NCBI GenBank assembly: GCA_029945945.1
Contig: JAQSDM010000005.1
Coordinates: forward strand, 558,001 to 622,000
Direction: 5' to 3'
DNA length: 64,000 bases
Origin: Algoriphagus sp.
GTDB lineage: Bacteria > Bacteroidota > Bacteroidia > Cytophagales > Cyclobacteriaceae
Of the stretch, positions 1-8,758 are shown piece after piece. The notes below the pieces were generated by a model. It was not told the DNA's origin, made no database searches, and saw nothing but the letters and a program-made list of their open reading frames with translations. Every line of letters begins with the position of its first letter. Within the stretch, counting starts at the first letter, position 1. A program made the position numbers and the translations under genes.

Positions 1-593
1 TGCTGGTTCATATCGGTCAGCCGGAAGTAGCAGAGAAAGTTTCCAATGCCTGGATGAAAACGCTGGAAGACGGAATTCACACAGGAGATATTTACCAGGA
101 AGGACTTTCCAGCAAGAGAGTTGGTACACAGGAATTTGCTCAGGCAGTCATTGAGCGATTGGGGCAGCTTCCTGTAAATATGATTCCGGCATCTTTTGAC
201 AAGGAGGATACTAAGCCGATGGATACCAGGTTGCGCCCGCGGGCGAAAGCAAAAAAGGAACTGATTGGTGTGGATGTGTTTATAGATTGGAACGAAGATG
301 GGCGTGATCCAAATGTGATCGGGGAGAAACTTCGCCAGGCAAATGCTTCCGGACTTCAGCTTCAACTGATGACCAACAGAGGCGTGAAAGTTTTCCCAGC
401 AGGGATGAAAGAGACTTTCTGTACCGACCATTGGAGAGCTCGATTTGCGATGGCCGATCAATCAATTGTCTCACATGCACAAATCCTCGATTTGCTGGAT
501 CAGGTTGGGAAATTGGGATTTGACTTTATCCAAACTGCGAATCTTTACACGTTTGATGGTGTGCGTGGATATTCACTTGCGCAAGGCGAATAA
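1..593 (+). CDS. icd: NADP-dependent isocitrate dehydrogenase, 3' part (5' end outside window)
   Basis: The reading frame is open from the first bases of the window, so the true start lies upstream; the first in-frame ATG at 54 is internal. The visible 197 residues correspond to the end of the catalytic domain (VHIGQPEVAEKVSNAW, then GIHTGDIY) followed by the extra C-terminal domain of the Thermus-type long isocitrate dehydrogenases. That domain shows FIDWNEDGRDPNVIG, DHWRARFAMAD, ILDLLDQVGKLGF and a terminal FDGVRGYSLAQGE, which resemble the Thermus enzyme's tail. The family oxidises isocitrate to 2-oxoglutarate in the TCA cycle, in the cytosol. Family call is confident; cofactor preference is inferred from the family and cannot be checked because the active-site half is missing. 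Confidence 0.85.
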   Translation, partial: LVHIGQPEVAEKVSNAWMKTLEDGIHTGDIYQEGLSSKRVGTQEFAQAVIERLGQLPVNMIPASFDKEDTKPMDTRLRPRAKAKKELIGVDVFIDWNEDGRDPNVIGEKLRQANASGLQLQLMTNRGVKVFPAGMKETFCTDHWRARFAMADQSIVSHAQILDLLDQVGKLGFDFIQTANLYTFDGVRGYSLAQGE

Positions 594-666
594 GGATTTT
601 TGATTTCGATTTTTGATTTGAAAAATACAGAAGGGAGAAGGGAAACTTTCTTCCTTTTTCTTTTTA

Positions 667-711
667 GATCAGTTTGTACTTTGTACTTGGTACATAGTAC
701 TTTGTACAACC
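667..711. repeat. GTAC-word repeat directly before a start codon
   Basis: The 45 bases before the glycosyltransferase ATG consist mainly of spaced variants of TTTGTAC and TTGGTACATAGTAC. GTAC is its own reverse complement, so the block can fold in many registers. It belongs to the set of short-word spacers seen across this window. Confidence 0.6.
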
Positions 712-2001
712 ATGCAAAAACGCGTCCTCATCATTACGTATTATTGGCCACCAAGCGGCGGTTCGGGCGTGCAGCGTTGGTTGAAGTTTGCAAAGTATTT
801 GCCTGAGGCTGGTTGGGAACCGGTGATTTTTACTCCGGAAAATCCAGATTTCGACCTGAAGGATGAGACGCTTCTGAAAGATATACCCAGCCAATTGGAG
901 GTGATCAAATTCCCGATTTGGGAGCCCTATCAACTTTTTTCAAAGATTAAAGGAAAATCCAAAACGCATCCGGGAAGATTGCTGGAACAAAAAGACAGAG
1001 GATTCCTGGAGAAATCAGCCATTTGGATGCGGGCCAATTTACTGGTTCCCGATCCTCGGATTTTTTGGGTAAAACCTTCGGTAAAATTCCTGACAGAACT
1101 GATCAAAGACGGACAGTTTCAGGCGATCATCACTACCGGCCCACCTCATAGTTTGCACCTGATCGGGCTTGAGTTGAAGCGGAAAACCGATATATTTTGG
1201 TTGGCGGATTTCCGAGATCCCTGGTCCCAATGGGAGTTTTTGGATTCACTTCCGATGAGTTCTATCGTGCGAAAAAAGCATGAAAATCTGGAGCAATCCG
1301 TGCTGAAAACAGCCGACGTGGTCACAACGATATCTCCGACTTTTCAACGGGACTTGAATAAAATTGCTGGAAGAAAAATCAAACTTCTGACCAATGGATA
1401 CGATCCTTCCGATATTCCTCAGGACTTTAAACCCCGGGAGAAAAAGGCTGGTAGCTTACATTTGGTCTATTCCGGAATCATTGATTCTATCCGCAATCCA
1501 ATTCCATTGCTCGAAGCCTTGAAGGCTGAGTTTTCCGAAAAAAATGAAGAGGTCAACATGACTTTCGTAGGAAATGTAAGTGAAACAGTGAAAGAATTTG
1601 TCCAGGATGATTCCTGGCTTTCCGGTCGGATTCTTTTCGCAGGGTATGTTTCTCATCAGGAAGTTTTCGGGTTTTATGAGAAAGCAGATGCGCTGGTTTT
1701 GATCCTGACAGATACCAAAAATGCTCAGGGAAATATCCCGGGAAAGCTTTTTGAATATTTGGCCACCGGAATTCCCGTGTTGGCATTGGGTGATCCGAAG
1801 GGAGATTCAGCCTCGATTTTGGAAAACTCCGGTTCGGGAAGTGTGATCGCGCACACGGACTCAGATGCGATTCGAAAGAGATTAAGAGCAGTATTTGAAT
1901 CTGAAAAACGAGAAACCGATCCTGGCAATCTGGAGAAATATTCCCGCAGAAATCTGAGTTTTCAACTTTCTAAAATTCTGGATGAAAATTCCATTTCTTG
2001 A
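712..2001 (+). CDS. Glycosyltransferase, GT4-like
   Basis: A 429-residue soluble protein with the two-lobe GT-B layout. The N-terminal acceptor lobe opens with RVLIITYYWPPSGGSGVQR, typical of the GT4_5-type N-domain in envelope polysaccharide transferases. The C-terminal nucleotide-sugar lobe contains LVYSGIID, a VKEFVQDD-type segment, YEKADALVLI and GKLFEYLATGIPVLALGDPKGD, matching the usual donor-binding EX7E-like region. It probably adds a sugar to an exopolysaccharide or cell-surface glycan at the cytoplasmic face of the membrane. Neighbours do not form a polysaccharide locus, so substrate is unknown. The ATG at 712 sits immediately after a GTAC-rich repeat, with no obvious Shine-Dalgarno, as is common in Bacteroidota. 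Confidence 0.85.
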   Translation: MQKRVLIITYYWPPSGGSGVQRWLKFAKYLPEAGWEPVIFTPENPDFDLKDETLLKDIPSQLEVIKFPIWEPYQLFSKIKGKSKTHPGRLLEQKDRGFLEKSAIWMRANLLVPDPRIFWVKPSVKFLTELIKDGQFQAIITTGPPHSLHLIGLELKRKTDIFWLADFRDPWSQWEFLDSLPMSSIVRKKHENLEQSVLKTADVVTTISPTFQRDLNKIAGRKIKLLTNGYDPSDIPQDFKPREKKAGSLHLVYSGIIDSIRNPIPLLEALKAEFSEKNEEVNMTFVGNVSETVKEFVQDDSWLSGRILFAGYVSHQEVFGFYEKADALVLILTDTKNAQGNIPGKLFEYLATGIPVLALGDPKGDSASILENSGSGSVIAHTDSDAIRKRLRAVFESEKRETDPGNLEKYSRRNLSFQLSKILDENSIS

Positions 2002-2160
2002 TTTGGTGATTCCATTTCACCTTTAAAAAAAGGGGATTTTGACTGTAGCTACTTCAATGGGTTAATTTTTAAACCCACCTTTCAGCTTTTTAATTCATTG
2101 TTTCCAATTTCCGGAAATTTTAAAAGGTAATCGCGACTCAATTATTTTTTCCTATTTTCC

Positions 2161-3300
2161 ATGATGGCTTGGACAAATGATCCGATTTACGTCAGTGCAA
2201 TCCTATGTGGTTTGGTGCTGTTGGCCTTTTGGCTGAGTAAATTCAAAGGCTGGAAGACCCTTGGCTCCCCGATTCTGGTGATTCTGATGGCAGCTATCCT
2301 GGCCAATTTCGGTTTAATCCCAACCGCCACTGCCGGAAATCCGGTATACGACGGAGTTTTCCTGTATCTGGCACCTTTGGGGATTTTCATCGCATTGCTT
2401 GAAGTAGATCTGAAAAGCCTGAAAAATGCCGGGTTCCCCATATTAGCCATGTTTTTGATCGGTTCCATGGCAACGATAATCGGAATTCTGACAGCCTGGT
2501 TTTTGGTTCGCCCCCAAACCGAAATCGGACCCCTAGCAAATGCGATAGCGGGTATGTTTACCGGAACATACATAGGGGGAAGTATCAATTTCAACGCAGT
2601 TGCCCTGCACTATAAAGTCAATGAAAGCGGGAATCTCTATGCGGCCAGCACGGTAGTTGATAATTTGGTAGGAATCGTTTGGATTATTGCCACGTTGATT
2701 TTGCCAAAATACCTTCAAAAGCTTTTCCCAAGGAAAAAACTGGCATCTTCCACTCATAAGCCTTCTGTCAAAAAGGCCGATCAGGCAATTAGCATAACAT
2801 CACTGTCGGCTCTTTTTGGAATGGCGTTTTTTGGAATTTTTGCTGCCAAAACTATCAATGGTTTTTATCCGCAAGTTCCTGAAATCATCATTCTGACAAC
2901 GATTGCTCTGGCCTTAGCCCAGATTCCTCAGATCAAAAAACTCTCCGAGGCACATACAATCGGATACTTTCTGATCCTGATTTTCCTGGCAACTATCGGG
3001 ACTCTATGCGATATCAATTCACTTTTCCAATCCGGAGACCTGGCCATTACCTTGTTTCTGTTTGTAGGGCTGAGTGTTTTGATTCACGGCCTGGTAATTT
3101 TCGGAATCGGGACTTTATTCAAAATGGACTGGGATGTGATTGCAGTGGCTTCTCAGGCAAATGTGGGAGGAACCACTACCGCAATCGCTGCTGCTGAAAG
3201 TTTGGACCGACCGGATTTGCTGATTCCCGGAGTGTTGGTTGGAAGCCTTGGAAATGCAATTGGAACCTATGCCGGATTCTTTGTAGCAGGAATACTTTAA
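2161..3300 (+). CDS. DUF819 family integral membrane protein
   Basis: A 379-residue polytopic protein with about ten hydrophobic segments from residue 10 to the C-terminus. The segment GMFTGTYIGGSINFNAVA (about residues 131-148) and the late SQANVGGTTTAIAAAES (about 330-346) are glycine-rich signatures of DUF819 (YjcL-like) proteins, which show an internal two-fold repeat like anion/sodium symporters. The charged loop around residues 185-205 (PRKKLASSTHKPSVKKAD) separates the halves. No transport substrate is established for the family. It is followed on the same strand by two bile-acid-symporter-like genes, so the three may be a transporter cluster. Confidence 0.8.
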   Translation: MMAWTNDPIYVSAILCGLVLLAFWLSKFKGWKTLGSPILVILMAAILANFGLIPTATAGNPVYDGVFLYLAPLGIFIALLEVDLKSLKNAGFPILAMFLIGSMATIIGILTAWFLVRPQTEIGPLANAIAGMFTGTYIGGSINFNAVALHYKVNESGNLYAASTVVDNLVGIVWIIATLILPKYLQKLFPRKKLASSTHKPSVKKADQAISITSLSALFGMAFFGIFAAKTINGFYPQVPEIIILTTIALALAQIPQIKKLSEAHTIGYFLILIFLATIGTLCDINSLFQSGDLAITLFLFVGLSVLIHGLVIFGIGTLFKMDWDVIAVASQANVGGTTTAIAAAESLDRPDLLIPGVLVGSLGNAIGTYAGFFVAGIL

Positions 3301-3301
3301 G

Positions 3302-3410
3302 GGACGATAGATAAGAAATAGGAGACAAAGAGATAAGAGACAAGACATCGGAATTGAGACAATCATAAATCCGAAATCTTAAATCATACAGTTTAAAACC
3401 CAAAATCAAC
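3302..3410. repeat. Purine-rich AGAGATAAGAGACAAG / AAATCCGAAATC word block
   Basis: The spacer between the DUF819 and first BASS gene is made of variants of GATAAGA, GAGACAAAG, GAGACAAGAC and then AAATCCGAAATCTTAAATC. The same word types recur at 47036-47262 and 48233-48280. It is non-coding. Confidence 0.6.
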
Positions 3411-3412
3411 CC

Positions 3413-4300
3413 ATGGAATCAAGCATTCTTACCGAGATTTTCCTCCCACTTTCTCTTGCATTTATCATGTTTGGAATGGGCTTATCGCTCACTTTGGGAG
3501 ATTTCAAACGAATTATTATTTACCCCAAAGCTGTTACCATCGGTTTGGTAAATCAGCTTTTATTTATCCCATTGGTCGCTTTTGGGTTGATTAAAATTTT
3601 CGGGTTGCAGGGCGAAATGGCAGTGGGACTCATGATTCTGGCAGTATGCCCAGGCGGTGCAACTTCCAATCTGATCACTCATCTCGCTAAAGGAGATTCT
3701 GCCCTTTCTATCACATTGACTGCGTTTTCATCGCTGATCACAGTTTTTACGATCCCGTTTCTTGTAAATTTTTCCATCCAATATTTTATGCCGGGAGGCG
3801 GGCAGGAGTTTCAGCTAAATGTCATTGGAACTGTGATCTCAGTCATTCTTATCACCGCAATTCCGGTCTTGATAGGCATGATCATTTTAAGAAAAACCCC
3901 AAATCTTGCGCAAAGAATTGAACCGACCTTTCGAAAGCTTTCGGCTGTGTTTTTTGTAATAATCCTGATAGCGGCAATTGTAAAAGAAAGAGAGAATCTC
4001 CTCAATTACATTTCGCAGGTTGGGCCAGTGGCTCTTACTTTAAACATCGCAACTCTTGTTATCGGGTTTTATAGCTCCAAACTTCTTGGCCTTAATAATA
4101 AGCAAAGCAGAACTGTTTCGATCGAGGCAGGAATTCAGAATGGAACTCTGGGAATCACGATTGCAGCTACCTTGATCGGTAATTCACAGATGACAATTCC
4201 TTCAGCCATCTATGGGATTTTAATGTTTGGGACTGCCGGGATTATCATTTTTCTGGGGCAAAGGGAAATTGTCTTGAAACCTGCAAAATTAAACGATTGA
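3413..4300 (+). CDS. Bile acid:sodium symporter (BASS) family transporter
   Basis: A 295-residue membrane protein spanning the expected BASS length, with nine or ten hydrophobic segments. Diagnostic stretches are FGMGLSLTLGDFKRII near residue 20, the CPGGATSNLITHLAKGD segment near residue 80 (the crossover helix region that binds sodium in this fold), and EAGIQNGTLGITIA near residue 243. BASS proteins import bile acids or, in bacteria, mostly other organic anions with sodium. Its stop codon overlaps the start of the next BASS gene by four bases, so the two are probably translationally coupled. Confidence 0.85.
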   Translation: MESSILTEIFLPLSLAFIMFGMGLSLTLGDFKRIIIYPKAVTIGLVNQLLFIPLVAFGLIKIFGLQGEMAVGLMILAVCPGGATSNLITHLAKGDSALSITLTAFSSLITVFTIPFLVNFSIQYFMPGGGQEFQLNVIGTVISVILITAIPVLIGMIILRKTPNLAQRIEPTFRKLSAVFFVIILIAAIVKERENLLNYISQVGPVALTLNIATLVIGFYSSKLLGLNNKQSRTVSIEAGIQNGTLGITIAATLIGNSQMTIPSAIYGILMFGTAGIIIFLGQREIVLKPAKLND

Positions 4301-5415
4301 AAAACTCGCCTCGTACTTTCCCTAACTTGTTTTACAGGTTTTCATTGATTGTGTCTTTGATTCTATTCCTTACCTGGATAGGCTTGGTGATTTTTGCTGG
4401 TTTGGAAAATTCAGGACTCACCCTGGTGCTGTTTTTTGGATTTCTGGGTTTGGGTTTCCAGGGTTATTCTCATCTCAAAGGATTCTCGTTTCCCGTTTTC
4501 ATCTTTGGAGTAGTGGGGTTAGCCATGTTTTTTCCACACTATTTTCAGGAGTTCCGAGGCTACACTTTATCCAATTTGATTACTCCGCTGATCCAGGTGA
4601 TCATGTTTGGGATGGGAACATCCATGAGTCTGAGGGATTTTGCTCAAGTTGCAAAAAGCCCCAAGTCCGTAGTGATTGGCGTTTCTGCCCAATTTATAAT
4701 CATGCCTTTGATTGGGTTTGGGCTTGCCAGCATCAGCGGATTGCCGCCGGAAATCGCCGCCGGGATTATCTTGGTTGGGTGCTCGCCAAGCGGGACAGCC
4801 TCGAATGTGATGACCTATCTGGCGAAAGCTAATCTGGCACTTTCTGTTACACTTACTTCCATGACTACTTTGCTGGCGCCGCTGATGACTCCCTTGCTGA
4901 TGAAATTCCTTGCAGGTCAGTTTATCGAAATTGACTTGCTGAAAATGATGTGGGATATCGTCAAGATGATCATTCTCCCAATAGGTGCAGGATTGATCTT
5001 TAATAAGCTGCTTAGGGGAAGGTCAACCTGGCTGGACAAAGCAATGCCTGTCGTTTCTATGCTGGGAATTGCATTGATCATTCTGGTCATCACAGCTGCC
5101 GGAAGAGACAGTTTACTGGAGATTGGACCCTTATTGATCGTTTTGGTTATGATACACAATCTCAGCGGATACGGACTAGGTTATGGATTTGCAAGACTTT
5201 TGGGATTGGATGAACGTGATTCGCGTACCCTGGCCATAGAAGTCGGGATGCAAAACGCCGGATTGGCTTCAGGTTTGGCAAAAGCTCTGGGGAAAATCGC
5301 TACCGTTGGTTTGGCACCGGCTGTATTTGGTCCGATGCAAAATATCTCGGGTTCCATTCTTGCCACTTTTTGGCATAAAAGGCCAATCAGGAAGAGTGAA
5401 AAACCAGAAGTCTGA
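4297..5415 (+). CDS. Second BASS family transporter, TTG start
   Basis: A 372-residue paralogue of the preceding gene. The TTG at 4297 overlaps the preceding stop (TTGA), an arrangement that supports this non-ATG start. The protein has two additional N-terminal hydrophobic segments (about residues 10-75) before the BASS core. The core again has MFGMGTSMSLRDFAQVA, CSPSGTASNVMTYLAKANLA and EVGMQNAGLASGLAKALG. Two tandem BASS proteins of different length could act on different anions or form a hetero-pair; the sequence does not decide this. Confidence 0.85.
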   Translation: MKNSPRTFPNLFYRFSLIVSLILFLTWIGLVIFAGLENSGLTLVLFFGFLGLGFQGYSHLKGFSFPVFIFGVVGLAMFFPHYFQEFRGYTLSNLITPLIQVIMFGMGTSMSLRDFAQVAKSPKSVVIGVSAQFIIMPLIGFGLASISGLPPEIAAGIILVGCSPSGTASNVMTYLAKANLALSVTLTSMTTLLAPLMTPLLMKFLAGQFIEIDLLKMMWDIVKMIILPIGAGLIFNKLLRGRSTWLDKAMPVVSMLGIALIILVITAAGRDSLLEIGPLLIVLVMIHNLSGYGLGYGFARLLGLDERDSRTLAIEVGMQNAGLASGLAKALGKIATVGLAPAVFGPMQNISGSILATFWHKRPIRKSEKPEV

Positions 5416-5418
5416 AAA

Positions 5419-5844
5419 TCAAACAGGAAGCTTGAAAGCTTGTCTTGCCAGTAACTTCCAATCCCCTTTTTCCTTTACCCAGACCATCAATAAGCCTATT
5501 TTCAGGTTGTTTATATTTCCATTGGAGGCAATTTCTGCGGAAACTTTATGGCGAACCATTGCCAGTTTTTTGCCATGAAATTTGATTTCCTGTTCGGTGA
5601 TATCCCAGGTTTGATAGTCAGTTTTTCCTTCGCTGAAAACAGCCAGAAACTCCTTTTGATTTTCGATTTTGCCTGCGGAATGTCCATAACTCAGGTTTTC
5701 TGAAGTTAAAGTTTTCAGAGCGGGGGCATCCTCAGCCAGCATAGCTGTTTTTAAGTTTTGGACCGCTGTTTCCACTTCTTTTTCTGCTTGTGCAAAGGCA
5801 ACAGAAAGGCTGAAAAACAGGAATAAGGTGAGAGTGGTTTTCAT
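5419..5844 (-). CDS. Secreted SnoaL/NTF2-like (DUF4440-type) protein
   Basis: A 141-residue protein with an N-terminal signal peptide (MKTTLTLFLFFSLSVAFAQA). The mature part has the pattern of a small nuclear-transport-factor-2-like fold: an N-terminal helix pair AVQNLKTAMLAEDAPALKTL, then LSYGHSAGKIENQKEFLAVF, then beta strands ending in LLMVWVKEKGDWKLLARQAFKL. This matches DUF4440 and ketosteroid-isomerase-like proteins found often as periplasmic proteins in Bacteroidota. No catalytic role is assigned. It converges on the BASS gene with only three bases between the stop codons. Confidence 0.75.
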   Translation of the reverse strand: MKTTLTLFLFFSLSVAFAQAEKEVETAVQNLKTAMLAEDAPALKTLTSENLSYGHSAGKIENQKEFLAVFSEGKTDYQTWDITEQEIKFHGKKLAMVRHKVSAEIASNGNINNLKIGLLMVWVKEKGDWKLLARQAFKLPV

Positions 5845-6102
5845 GGGGATGGAGTTTAAACATTAATTTTAGTCTTCCAAATGAAGCGAAATTAAGATAC
5901 AAAAAAGATAGCTGCCTGAGGAAAAACTGTAAATTCTAACTTAAGTAAATTAAAAAAGCCATAGGTAAGTTGAGATTTGCTGCCTTTTCCAAAATAAACT
6001 TCATTCTGGCCGCCAACTTAAAAGAATTCAAATAGCCGATTGACTATGAAGTTTTAAATTAAATCCAATTAATGCTCATAAATTGCCTCAAAATTCAATT
6101 TT

Positions 6103-7065
6103 ATGATCTTATCTATTGTCCTCCTGTTAGTCGGATTTGTCGTGCTCGTTTACGGAGCAGATAAGTTGGTGGATGCAGCTTCTGGTCTTGCGGCAAATTA
6201 CGGAATTCCCAATATTGTCATTGGTTTGACCATAGTGGCATTTGGAACTTCCGCACCAGAATTTGTGGTGAATGTCTTCGCCTCGATAAGCGGCTCCTCG
6301 GATATTGTAATGGGTAATATTCTGGGAAGTAATATTTTCAACGTATTGGGAATACTTGGTGTCTGTGCTGTTATTTACCCGTTGACGGTGAAGTCAAGTA
6401 CAACATGGATTGAGATTCCATTGTCTTTTTTGGCGGCCATCATGGTACTGATTCTATCAAGTGATTTTTTATTGAATTCAGGAAGTGACAATTTTCTTTC
6501 CATGGGAGATGGATTGGTTTTACTCATGTTTTTCCTTGTATTCATTGTCTATAACATCACCGTCTCGATGAAGCCAGGTGAAAAAACGGATGATGTAGAA
6601 GTTAGTAAATACACGACAGGGCAGGCTGTTTTGTGGATTTTAATAGGCCTTGGAGGATTAATATTGGGAGGCAAACTGATTGTTGACAATGCTGTTGAAC
6701 TCGCTTTGAGTTTTGGATTGTCTGAAAGAGTGATTGGCCTTACCATCGTTTCCATTGGTACTTCCATGCCCGAACTTGCAACCTCTGTTGCGGCTGTAAG
6801 GAAGAAAAAATTAGATATAGCCATCGGTAACGTAGTCGGATCCAATATTTTCAACATATTCTTCATTTTGGGCGTTTCGGCAACTATTCTCCCCGTGCCT
6901 ATTTCAGAACCAAACTTCACCGATATATGGATGAATATTCTTGGCGGATTGCTTCTGTTCGTGTTTATTTTCACAGGCAAAGGGAGAAAGCTTGAAAAAT
7001 GGGAAGGTTACTTGATGCTGGGATTGTATGTAGCCTATCTGATAGCCTTGATCATGAATTGGTAA
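6103..7065 (+). CDS. Calcium/sodium antiporter, CaCA family (YrbG-like)
   Basis: A 320-residue inner-membrane protein with the two inverted alpha-repeats of the CaCA superfamily. The first repeat has GLTIVAFGTSAPEFVVN and GNILGSNIFNVLGILG (about residues 43-90). The second has GLTIVSIGTSMPELATS and GNVVGSNIFNIFFILG (about 205-255). The acidic residues in the two PE motifs bind cations in this family. About ten membrane segments and the length fit bacterial YrbG-like antiporters. Expected role: sodium- or proton-driven calcium export. It stands alone and ends in a strong terminator at 7106-7143. Confidence 0.92.
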   Translation: MILSIVLLLVGFVVLVYGADKLVDAASGLAANYGIPNIVIGLTIVAFGTSAPEFVVNVFASISGSSDIVMGNILGSNIFNVLGILGVCAVIYPLTVKSSTTWIEIPLSFLAAIMVLILSSDFLLNSGSDNFLSMGDGLVLLMFFLVFIVYNITVSMKPGEKTDDVEVSKYTTGQAVLWILIGLGGLILGGKLIVDNAVELALSFGLSERVIGLTIVSIGTSMPELATSVAAVRKKKLDIAIGNVVGSNIFNIFFILGVSATILPVPISEPNFTDIWMNILGGLLLFVFIFTGKGRKLEKWEGYLMLGLYVAYLIALIMNW

Positions 7066-7105
7066 GAAGGCTAAAATAAAATCAGTCAACGGCACTTCGA
7101 AATAG

Positions 7106-7143
7106 AAAAGCCTCAGGAATCTGCCTCGGTTCCTGAGGCTTTT
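7106..7143. terminator. Bidirectional intrinsic terminator
   Basis: Perfect 14-bp arms at 7106-7119 and 7130-7143 (core GCCTCAGGAA / TTCCTGAGGC), flanked by A and T tracts on both sides. It sits between the convergent antiporter and barrel-like genes and can serve both. Confidence 0.88.
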
Positions 7144-7181
7144 TGTTTTTTGGATACCTAATTCTTAGACAAAAGATCAGA

Positions 7182-7805
7182 TTAAAAATTTGAAGAAAGC
7201 GAGAACATTAGAAAAGGATCCTCTGAAAAAACATTGTAATAATACCCTGTTAGTTCCCAGTTCTTAAAACCTCCACCGACTAAGATGCCCCGTTGGATGT
7301 CCAGTTCGGTTTGATATAATCGGGTTCTTTGGCCGCTGATTCCAAGCCAAAGCCAGTCTTTAGGTGAATAGGTGAAATCAGCCCAGGAATAGAAGAAATT
7401 GTTTTCATTGGAATTGACATCGAAAAGGTATTCCGACTCATTGTAAAGTTCGAAGCCTTTGTAGTTGAAGGTGAACTCCAGACCCGGAGCGATTCCATTG
7501 GTAAGTCCGACAACTCTCCCGATCATTGGAGTGATAAAATATTCGATATTTTTTCCACCCTCAAAGTTGTAGCCGATCCAGCCGGAGAAGGTCTCCAAAT
7601 CCTCGTAATTGTAGCGGGCCTCGAGATGTAGCTTATTTTTGTCTGCGCGAAAGACAGGTAAGCCAATAAATTCATTTTGTAGGAAATAAAAATTCATGTC
7701 GGCTCCAAAACTCCATTTTTTCTCAGAAGGAAGCTGGGTTTTTTGAGCGAAAGCAGATGAAACGCAAGCGATAAAAATAATCGAAGCAATAAGTCGTTTA
7801 TTCAC
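7182..7805 (-). CDS. Outer-membrane beta-barrel-like protein of unknown function
   Basis: A 207-residue protein with signal peptide MNKRLIASIIFIACVSSAFAQ. The rest alternates hydrophobic and polar residues in short strands rich in aromatics (WSFGADMNFYF, LHLEARYNYEDL, SGWIGYNFEGG, FELYNESEYLFDV, WLWLGISGQRTR, LTGYYYNVF) and ends with FSLSSNF, a terminal Phe typical of outer-membrane barrels. I do not recognise a specific family. It lies 28 bases downstream of the VIT-like gene on the same strand and may be co-transcribed with it. Confidence 0.65.
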   Translation of the reverse strand: MNKRLIASIIFIACVSSAFAQKTQLPSEKKWSFGADMNFYFLQNEFIGLPVFRADKNKLHLEARYNYEDLETFSGWIGYNFEGGKNIEYFITPMIGRVVGLTNGIAPGLEFTFNYKGFELYNESEYLFDVNSNENNFFYSWADFTYSPKDWLWLGISGQRTRLYQTELDIQRGILVGGGFKNWELTGYYYNVFSEDPFLMFSLSSNF

Positions 7806-7833
7806 GAGTTAAGATTTTCAGTTGATTTTTGAA

Positions 7834-8523
7834 TTATCCACCAAGCGCAATAGTCATCCCGACAAGCAGCACACCAATAATAGTATAAATCAAGGCTGTG
7901 AAAAGTGGCCTGAAACCTGCATAACCTGCAAGCTTATAACCTCCGATAAATAGAAGCAAAAGAGCGATTCCATTGGATGTGCGAATGGCAACTTGCACAT
8001 CTTCCAAAATGGCAAACGGCAAGGCAATTGGGAAGGTGCATAAAAAGACCAGTATGAAAATCTGAAAACCAGCAACATAATCCCTTGAAGTCAAAATCAT
8101 CCTTTCATCGGTAGATGGTATCGCTTTCACCCGAGCGGCAAGTTTGAGCAATTCCTCTTTGGTAAGCAAAGAATGGATCAAAGGCTGAATTTCTTCTTTC
8201 AGGATCTCAGCTGACTCTTCATCCGTCTTGGTTTGTTTGATTTCTCTTAAGGCTTTTAAAGAATGGCCTCTCTCAAGCAATACATTCAAAAGGAACATGA
8301 TCACATCTACCAGAGCCCATGCCAAATTACACCCAAGGGCAGCCCATAAAAGTTCGCTGATTTCCTGTTTTCCTGATGTGGATACCGATATGGCGCTTGT
8401 GAAAGTAAGCACCATAATCAACCCAAACAAGACTTCTGAAATCCTGTCAATGGGATTCAGAACTGCATTTTCTCGTGCAAGATTTTTTAAGATTCCAGTA
8501 TTTTTCATTGGAAGATCTTTCAA
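7834..8523 (-). CDS. VIT1/CCC1-like membrane protein
   Basis: A 229-residue protein with about five hydrophobic segments and a central charged region (residues about 88-145, rich in K/E: KALREIKQTKTDEESAEILKEEI). The start of the first membrane segment, NPIDRISEVLFGLIMVLTFTSAIS, resembles the VIT1/CCC1 iron/manganese transporter family, and the central helical region resembles the cytosolic metal-binding domain of those transporters. The residues that bind metal in plant VIT1 are not clearly preserved, so a transport role is uncertain. An alternative ATG five codons in (MKNTGIL) is possible. Confidence 0.6.
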   Translation of the reverse strand: MKDLPMKNTGILKNLARENAVLNPIDRISEVLFGLIMVLTFTSAISVSTSGKQEISELLWAALGCNLAWALVDVIMFLLNVLLERGHSLKALREIKQTKTDEESAEILKEEIQPLIHSLLTKEELLKLAARVKAIPSTDERMILTSRDYVAGFQIFILVFLCTFPIALPFAILEDVQVAIRTSNGIALLLLFIGGYKLAGYAGFRPLFTALIYTIIGVLLVGMTIALGG

Positions 8524-8688
8524 ATTAAAAAAACATAACCCTCAAAAGGCTAATCAAAAATAGCAGAATCCTCTGACCAATTGCAGTATTTTTCCAATTG
8601 AGATATGAACAAAAACGTAGAAAAGTCACAAGCCTTATCCTTGGTTTTTGTGGCCATTTTCAATTTAGGATTAGACACATACAAAAAA

Positions 8689-8720
8689 GGTCTGCCGGAT
8701 AAAAACCAATCCGGCAGACC
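8689..8720. terminator. Intrinsic terminator hairpin
   Basis: Perfect 12-bp arms GGTCTGCCGGAT (8689-8700) and ATCCGGCAGACC (8709-8720) with an 8-base loop, A tract before and T run after. The A tract supplies a U tract for minus-strand transcripts too, but its placement suits the protease gene (minus, ends at 8759). Confidence 0.85.
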
Positions 8721-8758
8721 TTTTCACTCTGAGTAATTTGGGTTTGTAAAATCCTTGA

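Noticed and set aside
600..806. Plus-strand ORF at the start of the glycosyltransferase
   Set aside because: It overlaps the glycosyltransferase start in another frame and its first half is GTAC-word spacer.
8605..8736. Small plus-strand ORF of 43 codons (MNKNVEKSQALSLVFV...)
   Set aside because: Its 3' half runs through the 12-bp terminator hairpin at 8689-8720, and it has no ribosome-binding site or recognised sequence.
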